Origin: Andreprevotia chitinilytica DSM 18519
Lineage (GTDB): Bacteria > Pseudomonadota > Gammaproteobacteria > Burkholderiales > Chitinibacteraceae
Direction: 5' to 3'
NCBI RefSeq assembly: GCF_000711875.1
Contig: NZ_JONM01000005.1
Span: 62,001 to 126,000 of the forward strand
Length of the DNA stretch: 64,000 nucleotides
Below are positions 8,233 through 18,158 of this stretch, piece by piece. Every line of letters begins with the position of its first letter. Position 1 is the stretch's first letter. The notes beneath the pieces are model-generated. The model ran no database searches. It was not told the origin of the DNA and saw nothing but the letters and a program-made list of their open reading frames with translations. Both the position numbers and the translations under genes were made by a program.

Positions 8233-9354
8233 TTATCGCAGTGCCGGCCGCAAGACTTCAACCAGCGCCGTGCAAACACGTTCCACATCCGCTTCGCTCA
8301 TGGCCGGGAACAGCGGCAGCGTGATGGTGCTGGCACCAACACGCTCCGAATGCGGATACATGCCTTCCTTGTAGCCCAGACCACGGAAGTAGGTGAACAG
8401 ATGCAGGGCGGGGTAGTGCACGCCCACGCCGATGCCTTTTTCCTTCATCCGGGCGATGAATTCACCGCGTGAAATTGTCATGCGATCGATTGGCAGCAAG
8501 GGCTGGAACATGTGCCAGTTGGAGTCATCCGACCACAGGGGCAATTCGAGGCCAAGGGTGCGGTCGATCTGGTCGAAATAGTGTTTCGCCAGCACTTTGC
8601 GGCGGGCGTTGAATGCGTCGAGCTTCTTGAGCTGGCCGAGGCCAATCGCTGCGGCCACATCGGTGAGGTTGAATTTGCCGCCGGGCAGGTCGACATCCAT
8701 CGTGCCGTCCGGAAAGCGCGTTACGCCTTGCAAGCGCCACTTCTCGAACTGCCGGGCTTCTTCCGGCGTATTCAGCACCAGCGCGCCGCCTTCGGTGGTA
8801 GTCATGTTCTTGTTGGCGTGGAAGGAGATCGAGCACAGGTCGCCGAAACTGCCGAGTTTCTGACCTTTCCAGGTGCTGCCTTGCGATTGGGCGGCGTCTT
8901 CGATCACGCGCAGTTTGTATTTGGCGGCGATGGCATAGAGGCGGTCGCGATCCACTGGCAAGCCGGCCAGATCGACCGGGATGATGGCGCGGGTGTTGGG
9001 GGTGATGGCCGCCTCGACCGCATCCAGATCGATATTGCGCGTGGCCGGGTCGATATCGACCAGCACCGGTTTGCCGCCGGTATTGATGATGACGTTGACG
9101 GTAGCGACCCAGGTCAGCGGCGTGGTGATGACTTCATCACCCGGCTTGATGTCGATCAGGCGCAGGGCGATTTCCAGCGAGCCGGTGCCGGAGTTGACTA
9201 CGCGCACCGGCCGGCCACCGAAATACTCGGATAGCGCGGCTTCAAACGCCTGCACCTTGGGGCCGGAGGTGATCCAGCCGGAACGCAAGACGTTGGCGAC
9301 GTCGGCGATGGTTTCTTCGTCGATGCTCGGACGGGTGAAGGGCAGGAAATCCAT
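8233..9354 (-). CDS. arnB: UDP-4-amino-4-deoxy-L-arabinose aminotransferase ArnB
   Basis: 373-residue PLP-dependent sugar aminotransferase of the DegT/DnrJ/EryC1 family. It converts UDP-4-keto-arabinose to UDP-Ara4N using glutamate. The PLP lysine is Lys182 in SFHANKNMTTTEGG, preceded by IEDAAQSQGS, which holds the PLP-ring-stacking and phosphate-binding residues. The length matches enterobacterial ArnB. The start is ATG 9354 with AAGGA seven bases upstream, rather than a TTG at 9360. It lies 24 bp after arnT. Confidence 0.93.
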   Translation of the reverse strand: MDFLPFTRPSIDEETIADVANVLRSGWITSGPKVQAFEAALSEYFGGRPVRVVNSGTGSLEIALRLIDIKPGDEVITTPLTWVATVNVIINTGGKPVLVDIDPATRNIDLDAVEAAITPNTRAIIPVDLAGLPVDRDRLYAIAAKYKLRVIEDAAQSQGSTWKGQKLGSFGDLCSISFHANKNMTTTEGGALVLNTPEEARQFEKWRLQGVTRFPDGTMDVDLPGGKFNLTDVAAAIGLGQLKKLDAFNARRKVLAKHYFDQIDRTLGLELPLWSDDSNWHMFQPLLPIDRMTISRGEFIARMKEKGIGVGVHYPALHLFTYFRGLGYKEGMYPHSERVGASTITLPLFPAMSEADVERVCTALVEVLRPALR

Positions 9355-9378
9355 GTTCAATCCTTGTTGCTTCGGGGC

Positions 9379-11037
9379 TTAGGGCTTGGCGACGACGGCG
9401 CGGCCGGGGTCGCTGTACAGAATCTGCATGATCAGGCCACGCGCTTTCAAATCGTCGTACATCGGCGTGCTGACGACAGCGACCGGCGCGGCTTCATCGC
9501 GCCAGCGCTGCAGGAAGGTATCAAGGTCGATCAATTTATCCGGTTCCACTTTCTGGCCGAGATCGAATTCATCAACGTATTCGACGAATTGCAATTTGCG
9601 TTTCAGGTAGAACGGTAGCGTCTGGTCATAGCTGCGCAACACATACAGCGTGCTGTTCGGCTTCAATTGCGGTGTGACGGCTTGCGCCAGCGCGGCGGCG
9701 GATTTGCGGCCGGCATAGACGTTGTGGCCCAGCATCGGGATCTGGCCGACGAACAATCCGCCAACGACCAGTGTGGCGATCATGGCGAAGCGCCGTTCTT
9801 TCCACTGCAACCACGCCGCGATGCCACCGGTCAGCAGCAGCGCAACGCCGGTGGCAATCAGCCAGACGCCATAAGCGGCTTCTTCGGCAGGTGGGCCGGA
9901 TTCGCCGGCCTGGCTGCTGATCCACGGCACGGCAATCAGCAATGCCAAGCCAAATACCAACATCGTGCCCACCAACGCCCAGCTGGTCTTTTTGCCCAGA
10001 CGCGGTAGCAATTGCGCGCCGAGCAATGCCAGTGCCGGGAACATCGGCAGAATGTAGGACGGCAGCTTGGAGCCGGATTTGGAGAAGAACAGGAACACGA
10101 ACGCCGCCCAGACCAGCAGAAAGCGGTTGATCTGGAAATTGTGGCGCACGTCTTTCTGCCAGCCCTGAATGAATACGCCGGGTAGCAAGGCCGTCCACGG
10201 CAGGAAGCCGGCGATCAGGATCGGGATGAAGTAGTACCAGCCACCGGTGCGATTGTGCTCGGTGGTGAGGAAACGCTCGAAATGCTCATGGATGAAGAAG
10301 AAGTGCGCGAATTCCGGGTTGGCCTTGGAGACCAGCACGAACCACGGCGCACTGATGGCGAAGAACAGCAGCAGGCCCTTGCCCAGATGCAGACGCGTCC
10401 ACAAGCGCCAGTCACGCGTCCAGAGCGTGTACACCACCAGGATCGCGCCGGGAATGATCAAGCCGATCAGGCCCTTGGAGAGCACCGCCAGCGCCATCGC
10501 GGCCCAGGCGGCGAGCATGCCGTTGCGGTTCTCGCGTGCGGTGGCGCTGTCTTGCTGCGCCCACAGGAAGCCGCATAGGGCGAAGGTGAGGAAGGCGGAT
10601 ACGCCCATGTCGAGCGTGAGGAAGTGGCCGTTGCCGATCCACCACGCACAGCTGCCAAGCAGGGCCGCTGCGCCCCAGGCGATGGCTTCGCCGTCCGGCT
10701 CTTTGCGATACAGCCGCCGCGCTGTGTAGAACAGCGCCAGCACGCCCAGGAAGCCAGTCAGTGTCGGCCAGAGACGTGCGGCGAATTCGGATTCGCCCAG
10801 GACCTCGAAACTGGTTGCCGTCGCCCAGTATTGCAGCGCCGGTTTCTCGAAATATTTGACGCCATTGAGGCGGGGGGTGAGCCAGTCGCCGCTGACGACC
10901 ATTTCGCGGGCGATCTCGGCATAGCGGCCTTCGTCCGGCGAAATCAATTTGCGGTAGCCCGCAGTGCCGAACCAGAGCACGGCAAACAGGACGAGCGCGA
11001 GCCATTTGGCCCAGCGGGAAGAGGCGATGGAGGACAT
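9379..11037 (-). CDS. arnT: ArnT-type 4-amino-4-deoxy-L-arabinose lipid A transferase
   Basis: 552-residue polytopic GT83/PMT-like glycosyltransferase. The first periplasmic loop carries SPDEGRYAEIAREM (about 33-46), the acidic motif of ArnT and PMT enzymes. About eleven to thirteen hydrophobic segments follow, then a C-terminal soluble domain (KPNSTLYVLRSYDQTLPFYL). ArnT moves Ara4N from undecaprenyl phosphate to lipid A on the periplasmic face, lowering affinity for polymyxins and cationic peptides. It is first in the five-gene minus-strand cluster. arnD and arnE/F are not in this window, so deformylation and flipping must be encoded elsewhere if the pathway works. Confidence 0.88.
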   Translation of the reverse strand: MSSIASSRWAKWLALVLFAVLWFGTAGYRKLISPDEGRYAEIAREMVVSGDWLTPRLNGVKYFEKPALQYWATATSFEVLGESEFAARLWPTLTGFLGVLALFYTARRLYRKEPDGEAIAWGAAALLGSCAWWIGNGHFLTLDMGVSAFLTFALCGFLWAQQDSATARENRNGMLAAWAAMALAVLSKGLIGLIIPGAILVVYTLWTRDWRLWTRLHLGKGLLLFFAISAPWFVLVSKANPEFAHFFFIHEHFERFLTTEHNRTGGWYYFIPILIAGFLPWTALLPGVFIQGWQKDVRHNFQINRFLLVWAAFVFLFFSKSGSKLPSYILPMFPALALLGAQLLPRLGKKTSWALVGTMLVFGLALLIAVPWISSQAGESGPPAEEAAYGVWLIATGVALLLTGGIAAWLQWKERRFAMIATLVVGGLFVGQIPMLGHNVYAGRKSAAALAQAVTPQLKPNSTLYVLRSYDQTLPFYLKRKLQFVEYVDEFDLGQKVEPDKLIDLDTFLQRWRDEAAPVAVVSTPMYDDLKARGLIMQILYSDPGRAVVAKP

Positions 11038-11107
11038 GGCATGCCGGAAAACATCGAAGTGCGGAATTGTACCGTATGCCAGCGTGATCGCCGCGCATGC
11101 ACTTTGG

Positions 11108-11749
11108 CTACTTTTCCCGCCAGCCTTTCAATAGCACCAGCACCGCGCCACTACCGCCATCCACCGAACGGGCCTGCGCAAATGCCAGCACTTCATCGCG
11201 TTGCGCCAGCCAGTTCTTCAGCTTGAGTTTCAACACGGGCTCCTTGTTCTTCGAACCCAGGCCCTTGCCGTGGATGATGCGCACGCAGCGCTGGTTGCGC
11301 AGGCGGCAGTCATGCAGGAATTCGGCCACGGCCAGCCGGGCGGTATCGATGGAATGCCCATGCAGATCCAGCCCCGCTTGTACTACCCACTGGCCGCGCC
11401 GCAGCTTCTTGAGCGTATCCAGCTTCATGCCGGGGCGGAGGTAGAGCAGCTCTTCGCCGGTTTCCAGTTCGTCCCACGGCCAGAAATCGCTCATGGCGTC
11501 GGCCATCACCTGCGCTTCGTCATGCCAACGTTGCAAGGGCCACGGGCTGGGGCGGGGCAGGGCGTGCTGGTGGCGGTCGTGCACGATCGGTCGGGAGCCC
11601 GCAGCGGCCAGCATGAAGAGTTCGTGGTCGCTCAATGGCGGCGGAGCGGCAACGACGGCCGGCGCAGGCTTGGCCTTGGGGGCGCTGAGCGCTTTTTGCA
11701 GCGGTTTGAGCTGGTGATAGAACGGGCTCGACTTGTCGGGCTTTTTCAT
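11108..11749 (-). CDS. Smr/MutS2-domain protein
   Basis: About 213 residues with a C-terminal Smr domain. The diagnostic LDLHGHS motif and the later RIIHGKGLGSK motif are both present. Family members are DNA/RNA endonucleases or nicking enzymes; some rescue stalled ribosomes. The N-terminal part is proline/alanine rich and poorly conserved. I favour ATG 11749 (MKKPDKSSPFY), although its ribosome binding site is weak; a GTG at 11815 would add 22 residues. It is encoded just upstream of arnT on the same strand, with no sign of functional linkage. Confidence 0.85.
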   Translation of the reverse strand: MKKPDKSSPFYHQLKPLQKALSAPKAKPAPAVVAAPPPLSDHELFMLAAAGSRPIVHDRHQHALPRPSPWPLQRWHDEAQVMADAMSDFWPWDELETGEELLYLRPGMKLDTLKKLRRGQWVVQAGLDLHGHSIDTARLAVAEFLHDCRLRNQRCVRIIHGKGLGSKNKEPVLKLKLKNWLAQRDEVLAFAQARSVDGGSGAVLVLLKGWREK

Positions 11750-12017
11750 GATCGGTGCGTGGGAAAAGGCAGTGCCCGTTGGATTGGCAGATGGGGCTCG
11801 GGCGGATGGGCTCACTTTACCGAAATGCGGGTGATGCCGGCTGAATTCGTGGTGCCGGGGTAGGTACCGACTTGATCGCTGGTCGTAAACAGCCCCCCTT
11901 GGTTCAGGCTGTTTGGTTCAGATGGCCTGGTGCAGGCTTATGCCATTGGACTGTGTTACCTATACTTCATCAATACATTCATCAATTCACCAGATCGGCC
12001 ATAACGAGGGGAACTGC

Positions 12018-13739
12018 ATGGTGCTGGACTTGGGCGGCGCATTTCGATCATTGGCTCGTTTGTTCAGCGGGGCTGCGGTGTCCGATTCCGCGCCGGGAGG
12101 CAGCATGGCAGGCAGTGGCGAGACCAGCGATGTGTTCATCTCGACCTTGGTCGCGACCGTGTGGCAGCGTCGGCTGGCCTGGGGTGTGGTCGCGGTATCG
12201 ATTCTGGTCTTTCTGGTGGCTGCGCCGTTCGCGAAGGTGCCGCTGGTCAAGGTGCCGGCGTTTATCCCGATCTATGAATCGGCCCTGGTCATCAACGACT
12301 TGATCACCGCGATCTTGCTGTTTGGCCAGTTCGGCATCTTGCGCTCCCGTGCGTTGCTGGTGCTGGCGGTGGGCTATCTGTTCACCGCTTTTGTGGCGGT
12401 GGCGCATGCGTTGACCTTTCCCGGCCTGTTCGCGCCGACCGGTTTGCTTGGGGCGGGGCCGCAGAGCACGGCTTGGCTGTATATGTTCTGGCACGGCGGG
12501 TTCCCGCTCTTCGTCATTGCGTATGTACAGCTCACCGACGGCGTTCGCGCATCGCTCCGCTTGAGCGGCAGGCCAGCACTGACGGTTGTTTGCTGCGTCG
12601 GCGCGGTGTTGGCGGCGGTTTGTGGTTTTGTGCAGCTGACCACAACCGGCCAAAGCCTGCTGCCCAATATCATGCAAGGCAACCACTACACGTCGACGAT
12701 GATCGGCGTGGTGTCCAGTGTGTGGGCGTTGAGCATGCTGGCCCTGATCTTCCTGTGGCGACGCCGGCCGCATTCGGTACTCGATTTGTGGCTGATGGTG
12801 GTGATGTGCGCATGGATGTGCGATATCGCGCTCTCGGCCGTGCTCAATGCCGGGCGCTTCGATCTGGGCTTCTACGTCGGGCGCATCTACGGCTTGTTGG
12901 CGTCCAGTTTCGTGCTGGCGGTGTTGCTGTTGGAAAACGGTTTGCTCTACGCGCGCCTGGCTGAAGCGCATGCCAGCGAGCGGCACAAGTCGGCCGAGCT
13001 GGAGGCCGCAAACCGTGATCTGGAGTCGTTCTCTTATTCGGTATCGCACGATTTGCGCGCGCCGCTGCGGGCGATCGATGGCTTCTCGAAAATGCTGGCG
13101 CGTGGCTACAGCGAACAGCTGGATGACGAGGGCAAGCGTTTGTTGGGTGTGGTGGTGGCCAACTGCAAGCAAATGGGCCAACTGATCGACGATCTGCTCG
13201 CGTATTCCCGCCTGGGCCGCCAACCGCTACGCCGGCAACCGGTGGATTTGTCTGACTTCGTGAGCCAGATCTTCGATGGTTTGCGCACCAGCCAACCCGA
13301 GCGCGTGATCGAGTTCATGGTCGGTGCATTGGGTTCGGCGCAAATCGATCCGTCCTTGTTCAAACAGGTGCTGGTGAATCTGATCAGCAATGCCATCAAG
13401 TTCACGCGCGATAAAACGCCGGCCGTGATTGAAATCGGTCGCGAGGACGGTGGCGATGCCCCGACGATTTACTACGTGAAAGACAACGGTGCGGGTTTCG
13501 ATATGCGTTATGCCGAGCGCTTGTTCGGCGTATTCCAACGGCTGCACAGCAATACCGAATTCGAAGGAACCGGCGTTGGGCTGGCAATCGTGCAGCGCAT
13601 TATCAATAGTCACGGCGGCCGGATTTGGGCGGATGCCAAGGTGGGAGAGGGGGCTACGTTCTATTTCACCCTGTCTGCAGCCGGAACCGTGGATGGGGTG
13701 GCATCAAAGTCGAATGCATCGGGTCAAGAAAACAATTGA
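12018..13739 (+). CDS. Membrane sensor histidine kinase with MASE4 domain
   Basis: 573-residue kinase starting at ATG 12018 behind a GAGGGG site; a longer frame to 11913 has none. The N-terminal half is a seven-to-eight-helix MASE4 sensor (PIYESALVINDLITAILL, HALTFPGLFAPTGLLGAG). A short coiled linker leads to HisKA with the phospho-acceptor His344 in SYSVSHDLRAPLRAID. The ATPase domain has N (NLISNAIKFT), G1 (DNGAGFD) and G2 (GTGVGLAIV) boxes. The transmitter is of the bacteriophytochrome-like subfamily. No receiver domain and no adjacent response regulator are present, so its partner is unknown. Confidence 0.9.
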   Translation: MVLDLGGAFRSLARLFSGAAVSDSAPGGSMAGSGETSDVFISTLVATVWQRRLAWGVVAVSILVFLVAAPFAKVPLVKVPAFIPIYESALVINDLITAILLFGQFGILRSRALLVLAVGYLFTAFVAVAHALTFPGLFAPTGLLGAGPQSTAWLYMFWHGGFPLFVIAYVQLTDGVRASLRLSGRPALTVVCCVGAVLAAVCGFVQLTTTGQSLLPNIMQGNHYTSTMIGVVSSVWALSMLALIFLWRRRPHSVLDLWLMVVMCAWMCDIALSAVLNAGRFDLGFYVGRIYGLLASSFVLAVLLLENGLLYARLAEAHASERHKSAELEAANRDLESFSYSVSHDLRAPLRAIDGFSKMLARGYSEQLDDEGKRLLGVVVANCKQMGQLIDDLLAYSRLGRQPLRRQPVDLSDFVSQIFDGLRTSQPERVIEFMVGALGSAQIDPSLFKQVLVNLISNAIKFTRDKTPAVIEIGREDGGDAPTIYYVKDNGAGFDMRYAERLFGVFQRLHSNTEFEGTGVGLAIVQRIINSHGGRIWADAKVGEGATFYFTLSAAGTVDGVASKSNASGQENN

Positions 13740-13753
13740 TTCGTATCAAGCCT

Positions 13754-13966
13754 ATGCCAGTTAATTGTCAGCTCCATCCTGAATTCATCACGAAATTGCA
13801 AAAAAACGTTGATATTTCCTTTCTAGTTAGGAATGCATTTTCGACAGACGGTCGTGCAATTCGGACTGTCAGTTGCTTGATGTATATGTGTTTTGGTCGT
13901 GATGAACTAATACTTGAAGAAGAGGAAGTGCGCCAAGTTTTGCTTTCACATTTGGAAAGATGTTGA
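13754..13966 (+). CDS. Small hypothetical protein (70 aa), uncertain
   Basis: Short frame from ATG 13754 encoding MPVNCQLHPEFITKLQKN... and ending LLSHLERC. It lies between the MASE4 kinase and a chemoreceptor in a patch more AT-rich than its neighbours. The ribosome binding site is poor and no family was recognised. The acidic ILEEEEVRQVLLSHL tail could form a helix. It may be a real small gene or chance. Confidence 0.3.
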   Translation: MPVNCQLHPEFITKLQKNVDISFLVRNAFSTDGRAIRTVSCLMYMCFGRDELILEEEEVRQVLLSHLERC

Positions 13967-14087
13967 GTCTGCGGTCATTGGGGTTGTTGCAGGGTGATAT
14001 CCCATCGCGATGATTCGACAGCTTGAGCCTTCCGGGGGAACACGTTACGACGGCCATCATCGGGTCGTCCGCCGGTAGGAGACCATC

Positions 14088-16094
14088 ATGTTGGCGAGTT
14101 TGCTTGGACGTTTGATGCTCTGGCAGAAGTTTGCCATTTTGGGCGTGCTGGGTGCTTTGCTGGTCGGGCCGCCGCTCTATCTCTATATCCGCGATACCAA
14201 CGTCGGCATCGATGCTTCGGTGATCGAACAGAGCGGGATTGGTTCTGGCAAGGCCGCGTTGCAATTCCTGCAACAAGTTCAGCAGCACCGAGGTTTATCC
14301 GCCGCCTTTCTAGGCGCGAACCAATTGGCGGATAAACGTCAGGCCAAGCAGGCCGAAGCAGATGAAACCCTCAAGTCGCTCGAAGCGCAATTGAAAGACG
14401 CCGATGCCACGACCAAGGCGCAATTGACGCAATTGCACAGCGATTGGGCCGCACTGGAAGGCGGCGTCACCGGCCATTCGGTGTCGGTGCTGGAGAGTTA
14501 CAACAAGCACACTGCGCTGTGCATCTCGATCCTCAAATTCATTGAGCAAATCGCCGATATGTCCGGCCTGTCGCTCGACCCGGATGCCGACACCTATTAC
14601 CTGATGCGCGCGGTTTATTTTGATACGCCGGCATTGGCAGAGGCACTGGGCGAAACGCGCGCCAAGGGGGCCAGCATCCTCGCGACCAAACAGATCGATG
14701 CCAATTCGCGGGCGCTCATGAGCGGATTGATCGCCCAGTCTGTCAGCGTGAATGATCAGATGGCCAGCACCTTCGGCAAGGCCATTGCCGCGAATGCGTC
14801 CTTGAAAGACAAGCTCGATGCCTTGCTGGCAGATGCGACCAAGAACGCCAAGGATGCCGCCGCGCTTGGCAATGGCAAGGTCGCGCTGGCCGAGCAGCCG
14901 GATTATCCGGCACCGGATTACATCGCATTCTTCACCCGATCGATCGATTCCCAGTTCAAGGTCATCGACGTGGCCATGGGGCAGTTGGAGATGCTGATCG
15001 CCAAGCGCATCAGCACCCAACGCACCACGCGCAACCTGCTGACGGGTGGGGTGATGTTGATTGCCGTCATCGCGGCCTTGGTCGGCTGGGTGATCGCTGC
15101 GAGCATCCTGACGCCGGTGCAGCATGCGCTCAAGGCGGTGCAGGCGGTGGCGCAAGGGGATCTGAGCACGCGCATCGTGGGCGAAGGGCGCAGCGAAACA
15201 GGCCAGATGTTGAGCGCCTTGATCGCGATGCAGGTTGCCCTGCGGGAGACCATCGGTGCCACGCTACGCAATGCCGACGATGTCGCCCAGGCGGCCACCG
15301 AGATGGCGGCCGGCTCGAACCAGGTGTCTGCGGCATCCAGCCAGCAGGGTGAGGCTTCGGCATCGATGGCGGCAGCGGTGGAGCAGCTGACCGTGAGCAT
15401 CGGCCATGTCACCAATAACGCGGGTGAGGCACAGCACGCATCGGCCTCGGCGGAAGAGTTGTCGGTCGAAGGCACCAAGGTGATTCAGGGCGCGGCAACC
15501 AGCATTCGCGGCGTCGCCGACCAGATTCGCGCCACTGCCGCGATGATTTCGGATCTGGGAGAACAGTCACAACGCATTTCCGGCATTGTCTCGGTGATTC
15601 GGGATGTGGCCGAGCAGACCAATCTGCTGGCGCTCAACGCGGCGATCGAAGCCGCCCGGGCGGGCGAGCAGGGGCGAGGCTTTGCCGTGGTGGCCGACGA
15701 AGTGCGCAAGCTGGCAGAGCGCACCAACGGCGCAACCCGTGAAATCGGCGACATGATCAAGCGCATTCAGGAGATGACCGCCGATGCGGTGGCCGGCATG
15801 AACGGGGCGGTGGTCACGGTGGATGGGGGCGTCAATCTGGCCAATCAGGCGGCCGAGGCCATCGAGAAGATTTCGCTCAGCGCCGCCGATGTTGAATCGG
15901 CTATCGATGTGATCAGCGTGGCATTGCACGAGCAGATGACCGCCAGCAACCAGATCGCCATCAACGTCGAGCGCATCGCGCAGATGTCGGACGAGAACAG
16001 TTCCTCCGCACAGAGTTCGGCCCAGGCCGCCCGGTCATTGCAATCGCTGGCGATGGAGATGCGCAACGGGGTGGCGCGGTTCCGTCTGCATTGA
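14088..16094 (+). CDS. Methyl-accepting chemotaxis protein with NIT-like periplasmic sensor
   Basis: 668-residue chemoreceptor, ATG 14088 behind TAGGAG. A first membrane segment (about 10-33) is followed by a long periplasmic helical domain containing [15 protein letters not shown], characteristic of nitrate/nitrite-sensing (NIT)-type sensors. A second membrane segment is near 318-340, then HAMP ([23 protein letters not shown]) and the signalling hairpin with [18 protein letters not shown]. It lacks an obvious C-terminal CheR-docking pentapeptide. The ligand is a guess from the fold. It stands alone in transcription, 121 bp after the preceding small ORF. Confidence 0.92.
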   Translation: MLASLLGRLMLWQKFAILGVLGALLVGPPLYLYIRDTNVGIDASVIEQSGIGSGKAALQFLQQVQQHRGLSAAFLGANQLADKRQAKQAEADETLKSLEAQLKDADATTKAQLTQLHSDWAALEGGVTGHSVSVLESYNKHTALCISILKFIEQIADMSGLSLDPDADTYYLMRAVYFDTPALAEALGETRAKGASILATKQIDANSRALMSGLIAQSVSVNDQMASTFGKAIAANASLKDKLDALLADATKNAKDAAALGNGKVALAEQPDYPAPDYIAFFTRSIDSQFKVIDVAMGQLEMLIAKRISTQRTTRNLLTGGVMLIAVIAALVGWVIAASILTPVQHALKAVQAVAQGDLSTRIVGEGRSETGQMLSALIAMQVALRETIGATLRNADDVAQAATEMAAGSNQVSAASSQQGEASASMAAAVEQLTVSIGHVTNNAGEAQHASASAEELSVEGTKVIQGAATSIRGVADQIRATAAMISDLGEQSQRISGIVSVIRDVAEQTNLLALNAAIEAARAGEQGRGFAVVADEVRKLAERTNGATREIGDMIKRIQEMTADAVAGMNGAVVTVDGGVNLANQAAEAIEKISLSAADVESAIDVISVALHEQMTASNQIAINVERIAQMSDENSSSAQSSAQAARSLQSLAMEMRNGVARFRLH

Positions 16095-16209
16095 CCTGCC
16101 TTGATGGGCTGCATAAGTCGCAGCTAACTCTGGTTGGCGATAATGCGTTGATGGGTCATACCTTGGCCTGATCCGCCGCGTTGCTCATAGCGCGCGGAAA
16201 GGGATTTAT

Positions 16210-16812
16210 ATGAAACGCATCCCGCAGGGCGCAGCCGGCAAACGTGCGCCATTCATCTTCTACCTCATGCTGGCAGCGCTGATCGGAGCTGCATCGATTG
16301 CAGTGCCGCCCGTGCAGGCGGCGGAACAAGCCGCGCCAGCGGAAAAAAATCCGCCGGGCGATATCCCGGATTCGCAAGTCTTCGTCACTTACAAATCCCC
16401 GCTGGGCTTCTCGCTGAAAGTGCCGGAAGGCTGGGCACGCACGGATCGGCCGGACGGAGTCGGCTTTGCGGACAAGTTCAACCTCATCGATCTGGCGGTT
16501 AGCCCGGCGGCCAGCGCACCCACCGTGGCGTCGGTGACCGCCAACGAAGCCGCCGCGCTGGCCAAGACTGGCCGGGCCGTCAAGATCACCGCCATCAAGA
16601 GCGTGAAGCGCCAGGCCGGCACCGCCATCCTGATCGCCTACACCTCGAATTCCGCACCCAATCCGGTGACCAGCAAGCAGTTGCGGCTGGAGCACCATCG
16701 TTACCTGTTCTATCACGGCGGCAAGGTCGCGACGCTGGATATGTCCGCTCCGTTGGGCGCAGACAACGCCGATCAATGGTTGCTGATGGCGAACGCATTC
16801 CGGTGGGATTGA
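16210..16812 (+). CDS. Exported protein of unknown function, first gene of an ABC transporter operon
   Basis: 200 residues with a cleavable signal peptide (hydrophobic core FYLMLAALIGAASIAV, likely cleavage after VQAA). The mature part has a single beta-rich domain beginning FVTYKSPLGFSLKVPEGW, reminiscent of PsbP-like or DUF1795-like secreted domains. Its stop is one base before the ATG of the next gene. It is therefore a candidate periplasmic component or substrate-handling partner of the FtsX-type transporter encoded downstream. The function is not recognised. Confidence 0.7.
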   Translation: MKRIPQGAAGKRAPFIFYLMLAALIGAASIAVPPVQAAEQAAPAEKNPPGDIPDSQVFVTYKSPLGFSLKVPEGWARTDRPDGVGFADKFNLIDLAVSPAASAPTVASVTANEAAALAKTGRAVKITAIKSVKRQAGTAILIAYTSNSAPNPVTSKQLRLEHHRYLFYHGGKVATLDMSAPLGADNADQWLLMANAFRWD

Positions 16813-16813
16813 G

Positions 16814-17488
16814 ATGTTGCCCCTGGCCGCCTTTGAGCTGTACCGCTTCTATCACAGCGGCGATGCCGAGACGGCGGCATTGCGGGGCGTCTCGCTAACG
16901 CTGCAGGCGGGCGAACTGGTGGCCGTGATGGGGCCATCCGGCAGCGGCAAATCCACACTGTTGGCCTGTCTGGCGGGCCTCGACGAGCCTGACGGCGGCC
17001 ATGTCGAAGTGATGGGCCAGCGCTTGTCGCGTCGCACGGAGGCAGAGCGGGCATCTGTGCGGGCCCGGCATATCGGCATATTGATGCAAGCCGGCAATCT
17101 GTTTGAACACCTCTCGCTGGAAGGCAATCTGCGTCTGCAGCTAAAACTGGCAGGGAAATCCGGCTCTGAATCCGGTCAAAAACGGATAGATCAGCTGCTG
17201 GACGATATGGACCTCACCGCGCATCGCCATGCCGGCTTGCCGCAGCTATCGGGCGGCGAGGCCGCGCGGGCCGGTCTGGCGGTAGCCTTGTCGACCAATC
17301 CCGATGTGCTGCTGGCGGATGAGCCGACCGCCGAAGTCGACACCGCGACAGAAGCCCGCATTCTGGAACATCTGCTAGCGCGACGCCGTGCCGGGGGCGC
17401 AATGCTGATCGCCACGCATAGTCCGGCGCTGGCGGCGCAGGCGGATCGCCTGATCCGGATTCAGGATGGACGCCTCGCTGATGGCTGA
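16814..17488 (+). CDS. ABC transporter ATP-binding protein (LolD/MacB-type), ATPase 1
   Basis: 224-residue nucleotide-binding domain. Walker A GPSGSGKS is at 40-47, the signature LSGGEAARAGLAVAL has alanines in place of the usual QR/QQ, and Walker B LLADEPTAEVD is followed by the H-loop ATHSPALA. It groups by pattern with FtsE/LolD/MacB exporters that pair with FtsX-like permeases. It begins one base after the exported protein stop and overlaps the next ATPase gene. Confidence 0.88.
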   Translation: MLPLAAFELYRFYHSGDAETAALRGVSLTLQAGELVAVMGPSGSGKSTLLACLAGLDEPDGGHVEVMGQRLSRRTEAERASVRARHIGILMQAGNLFEHLSLEGNLRLQLKLAGKSGSESGQKRIDQLLDDMDLTAHRHAGLPQLSGGEAARAGLAVALSTNPDVLLADEPTAEVDTATEARILEHLLARRRAGGAMLIATHSPALAAQADRLIRIQDGRLADG

Positions 17489-18158
17489 TGCGCTCATTCA
17501 GGCGACGGATGTTGGCCGCGCTTATCGACAAGGCAGCGCTACCGTCGCGGCAGTGGTCGAGGCGACGTTCCAGCTGCAACCCAAGGATCGCATGGCACTG
17601 ATGGGGCGCTCCGGCAGCGGCAAATCGACCTTGCTGCACCTGATGGCCGGGCTTGATCGGCCCGACAGCGGCAGCCTGCTCTGGCCCGCCTTGGGTGCTG
17701 CTGAATCGTTGTTGCCGGCAAAGATCGCGCTCGTTTTTCAGGCACCGAGCCTGCTGGAGCCGCTCACCGTTGCCGAAAATGTGGCCTTGCCCTTGTTGAT
17801 GAGCGGCGCAGTGGTGGATACCGATGCAGCGGTGACGGCTGCATTGGCAACGTTCGGCCTGACCCATCTGGCGGACAAGCTGCCGGAAACGCTCTCCGGT
17901 GGCCAAATGCAATGCGTGGCGATGGCGCGGGCGATTGTCGGCCAGCCCCAGCTGATTCTGGCTGACGAGCCGACCGGGCAGCTGGATCGCGTCACCGGGC
18001 AAGCCTTGCTGGATGCGTTATTGCAGCATCTGGCCGGCACTGAAACCGCACTGGTGATCGCCACGCACGATCCCGCCGTTGCCGAACGCATGACGATGAT
18101 CTGGCGAATGGATCATGGCCGCCTGCTTGCCGACGGGCAAAGAGAGGTGGTGGCATGA
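17481..18158 (+). CDS. ABC transporter ATP-binding protein (LolD/MacB-type), ATPase 2
   Basis: 225-residue nucleotide-binding domain with Walker A GRSGSGKS (42-49), signature LSGGQMQCVAMARAI, Walker B LILADEPTGQLD and H-loop IATHDPAVAE. The start may be ATG 17481 or 17466; both overlap the previous gene and neither has a strong ribosome binding site, which points to coupled translation. Two different ATPases beside a single permease suggest a heterodimeric motor. The stop overlaps the permease ATG by 4 bp. Confidence 0.87.
   Translation: MADALIQATDVGRAYRQGSATVAAVVEATFQLQPKDRMALMGRSGSGKSTLLHLMAGLDRPDSGSLLWPALGAAESLLPAKIALVFQAPSLLEPLTVAENVALPLLMSGAVVDTDAAVTAALATFGLTHLADKLPETLSGGQMQCVAMARAIVGQPQLILADEPTGQLDRVTGQALLDALLQHLAGTETALVIATHDPAVAERMTMIWRMDHGRLLADGQREVVA

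Noticed and set aside
12048-13223. 391-codon minus-strand frame opposite the MASE4 kinase
   Set aside because: Shadow of a kinase with clear sensor, HisKA and ATPase motifs.
13980-14087. Structured leader before the chemoreceptor as a riboswitch
   Set aside because: Short complementary stretches only; no known aptamer core and no expression platform.
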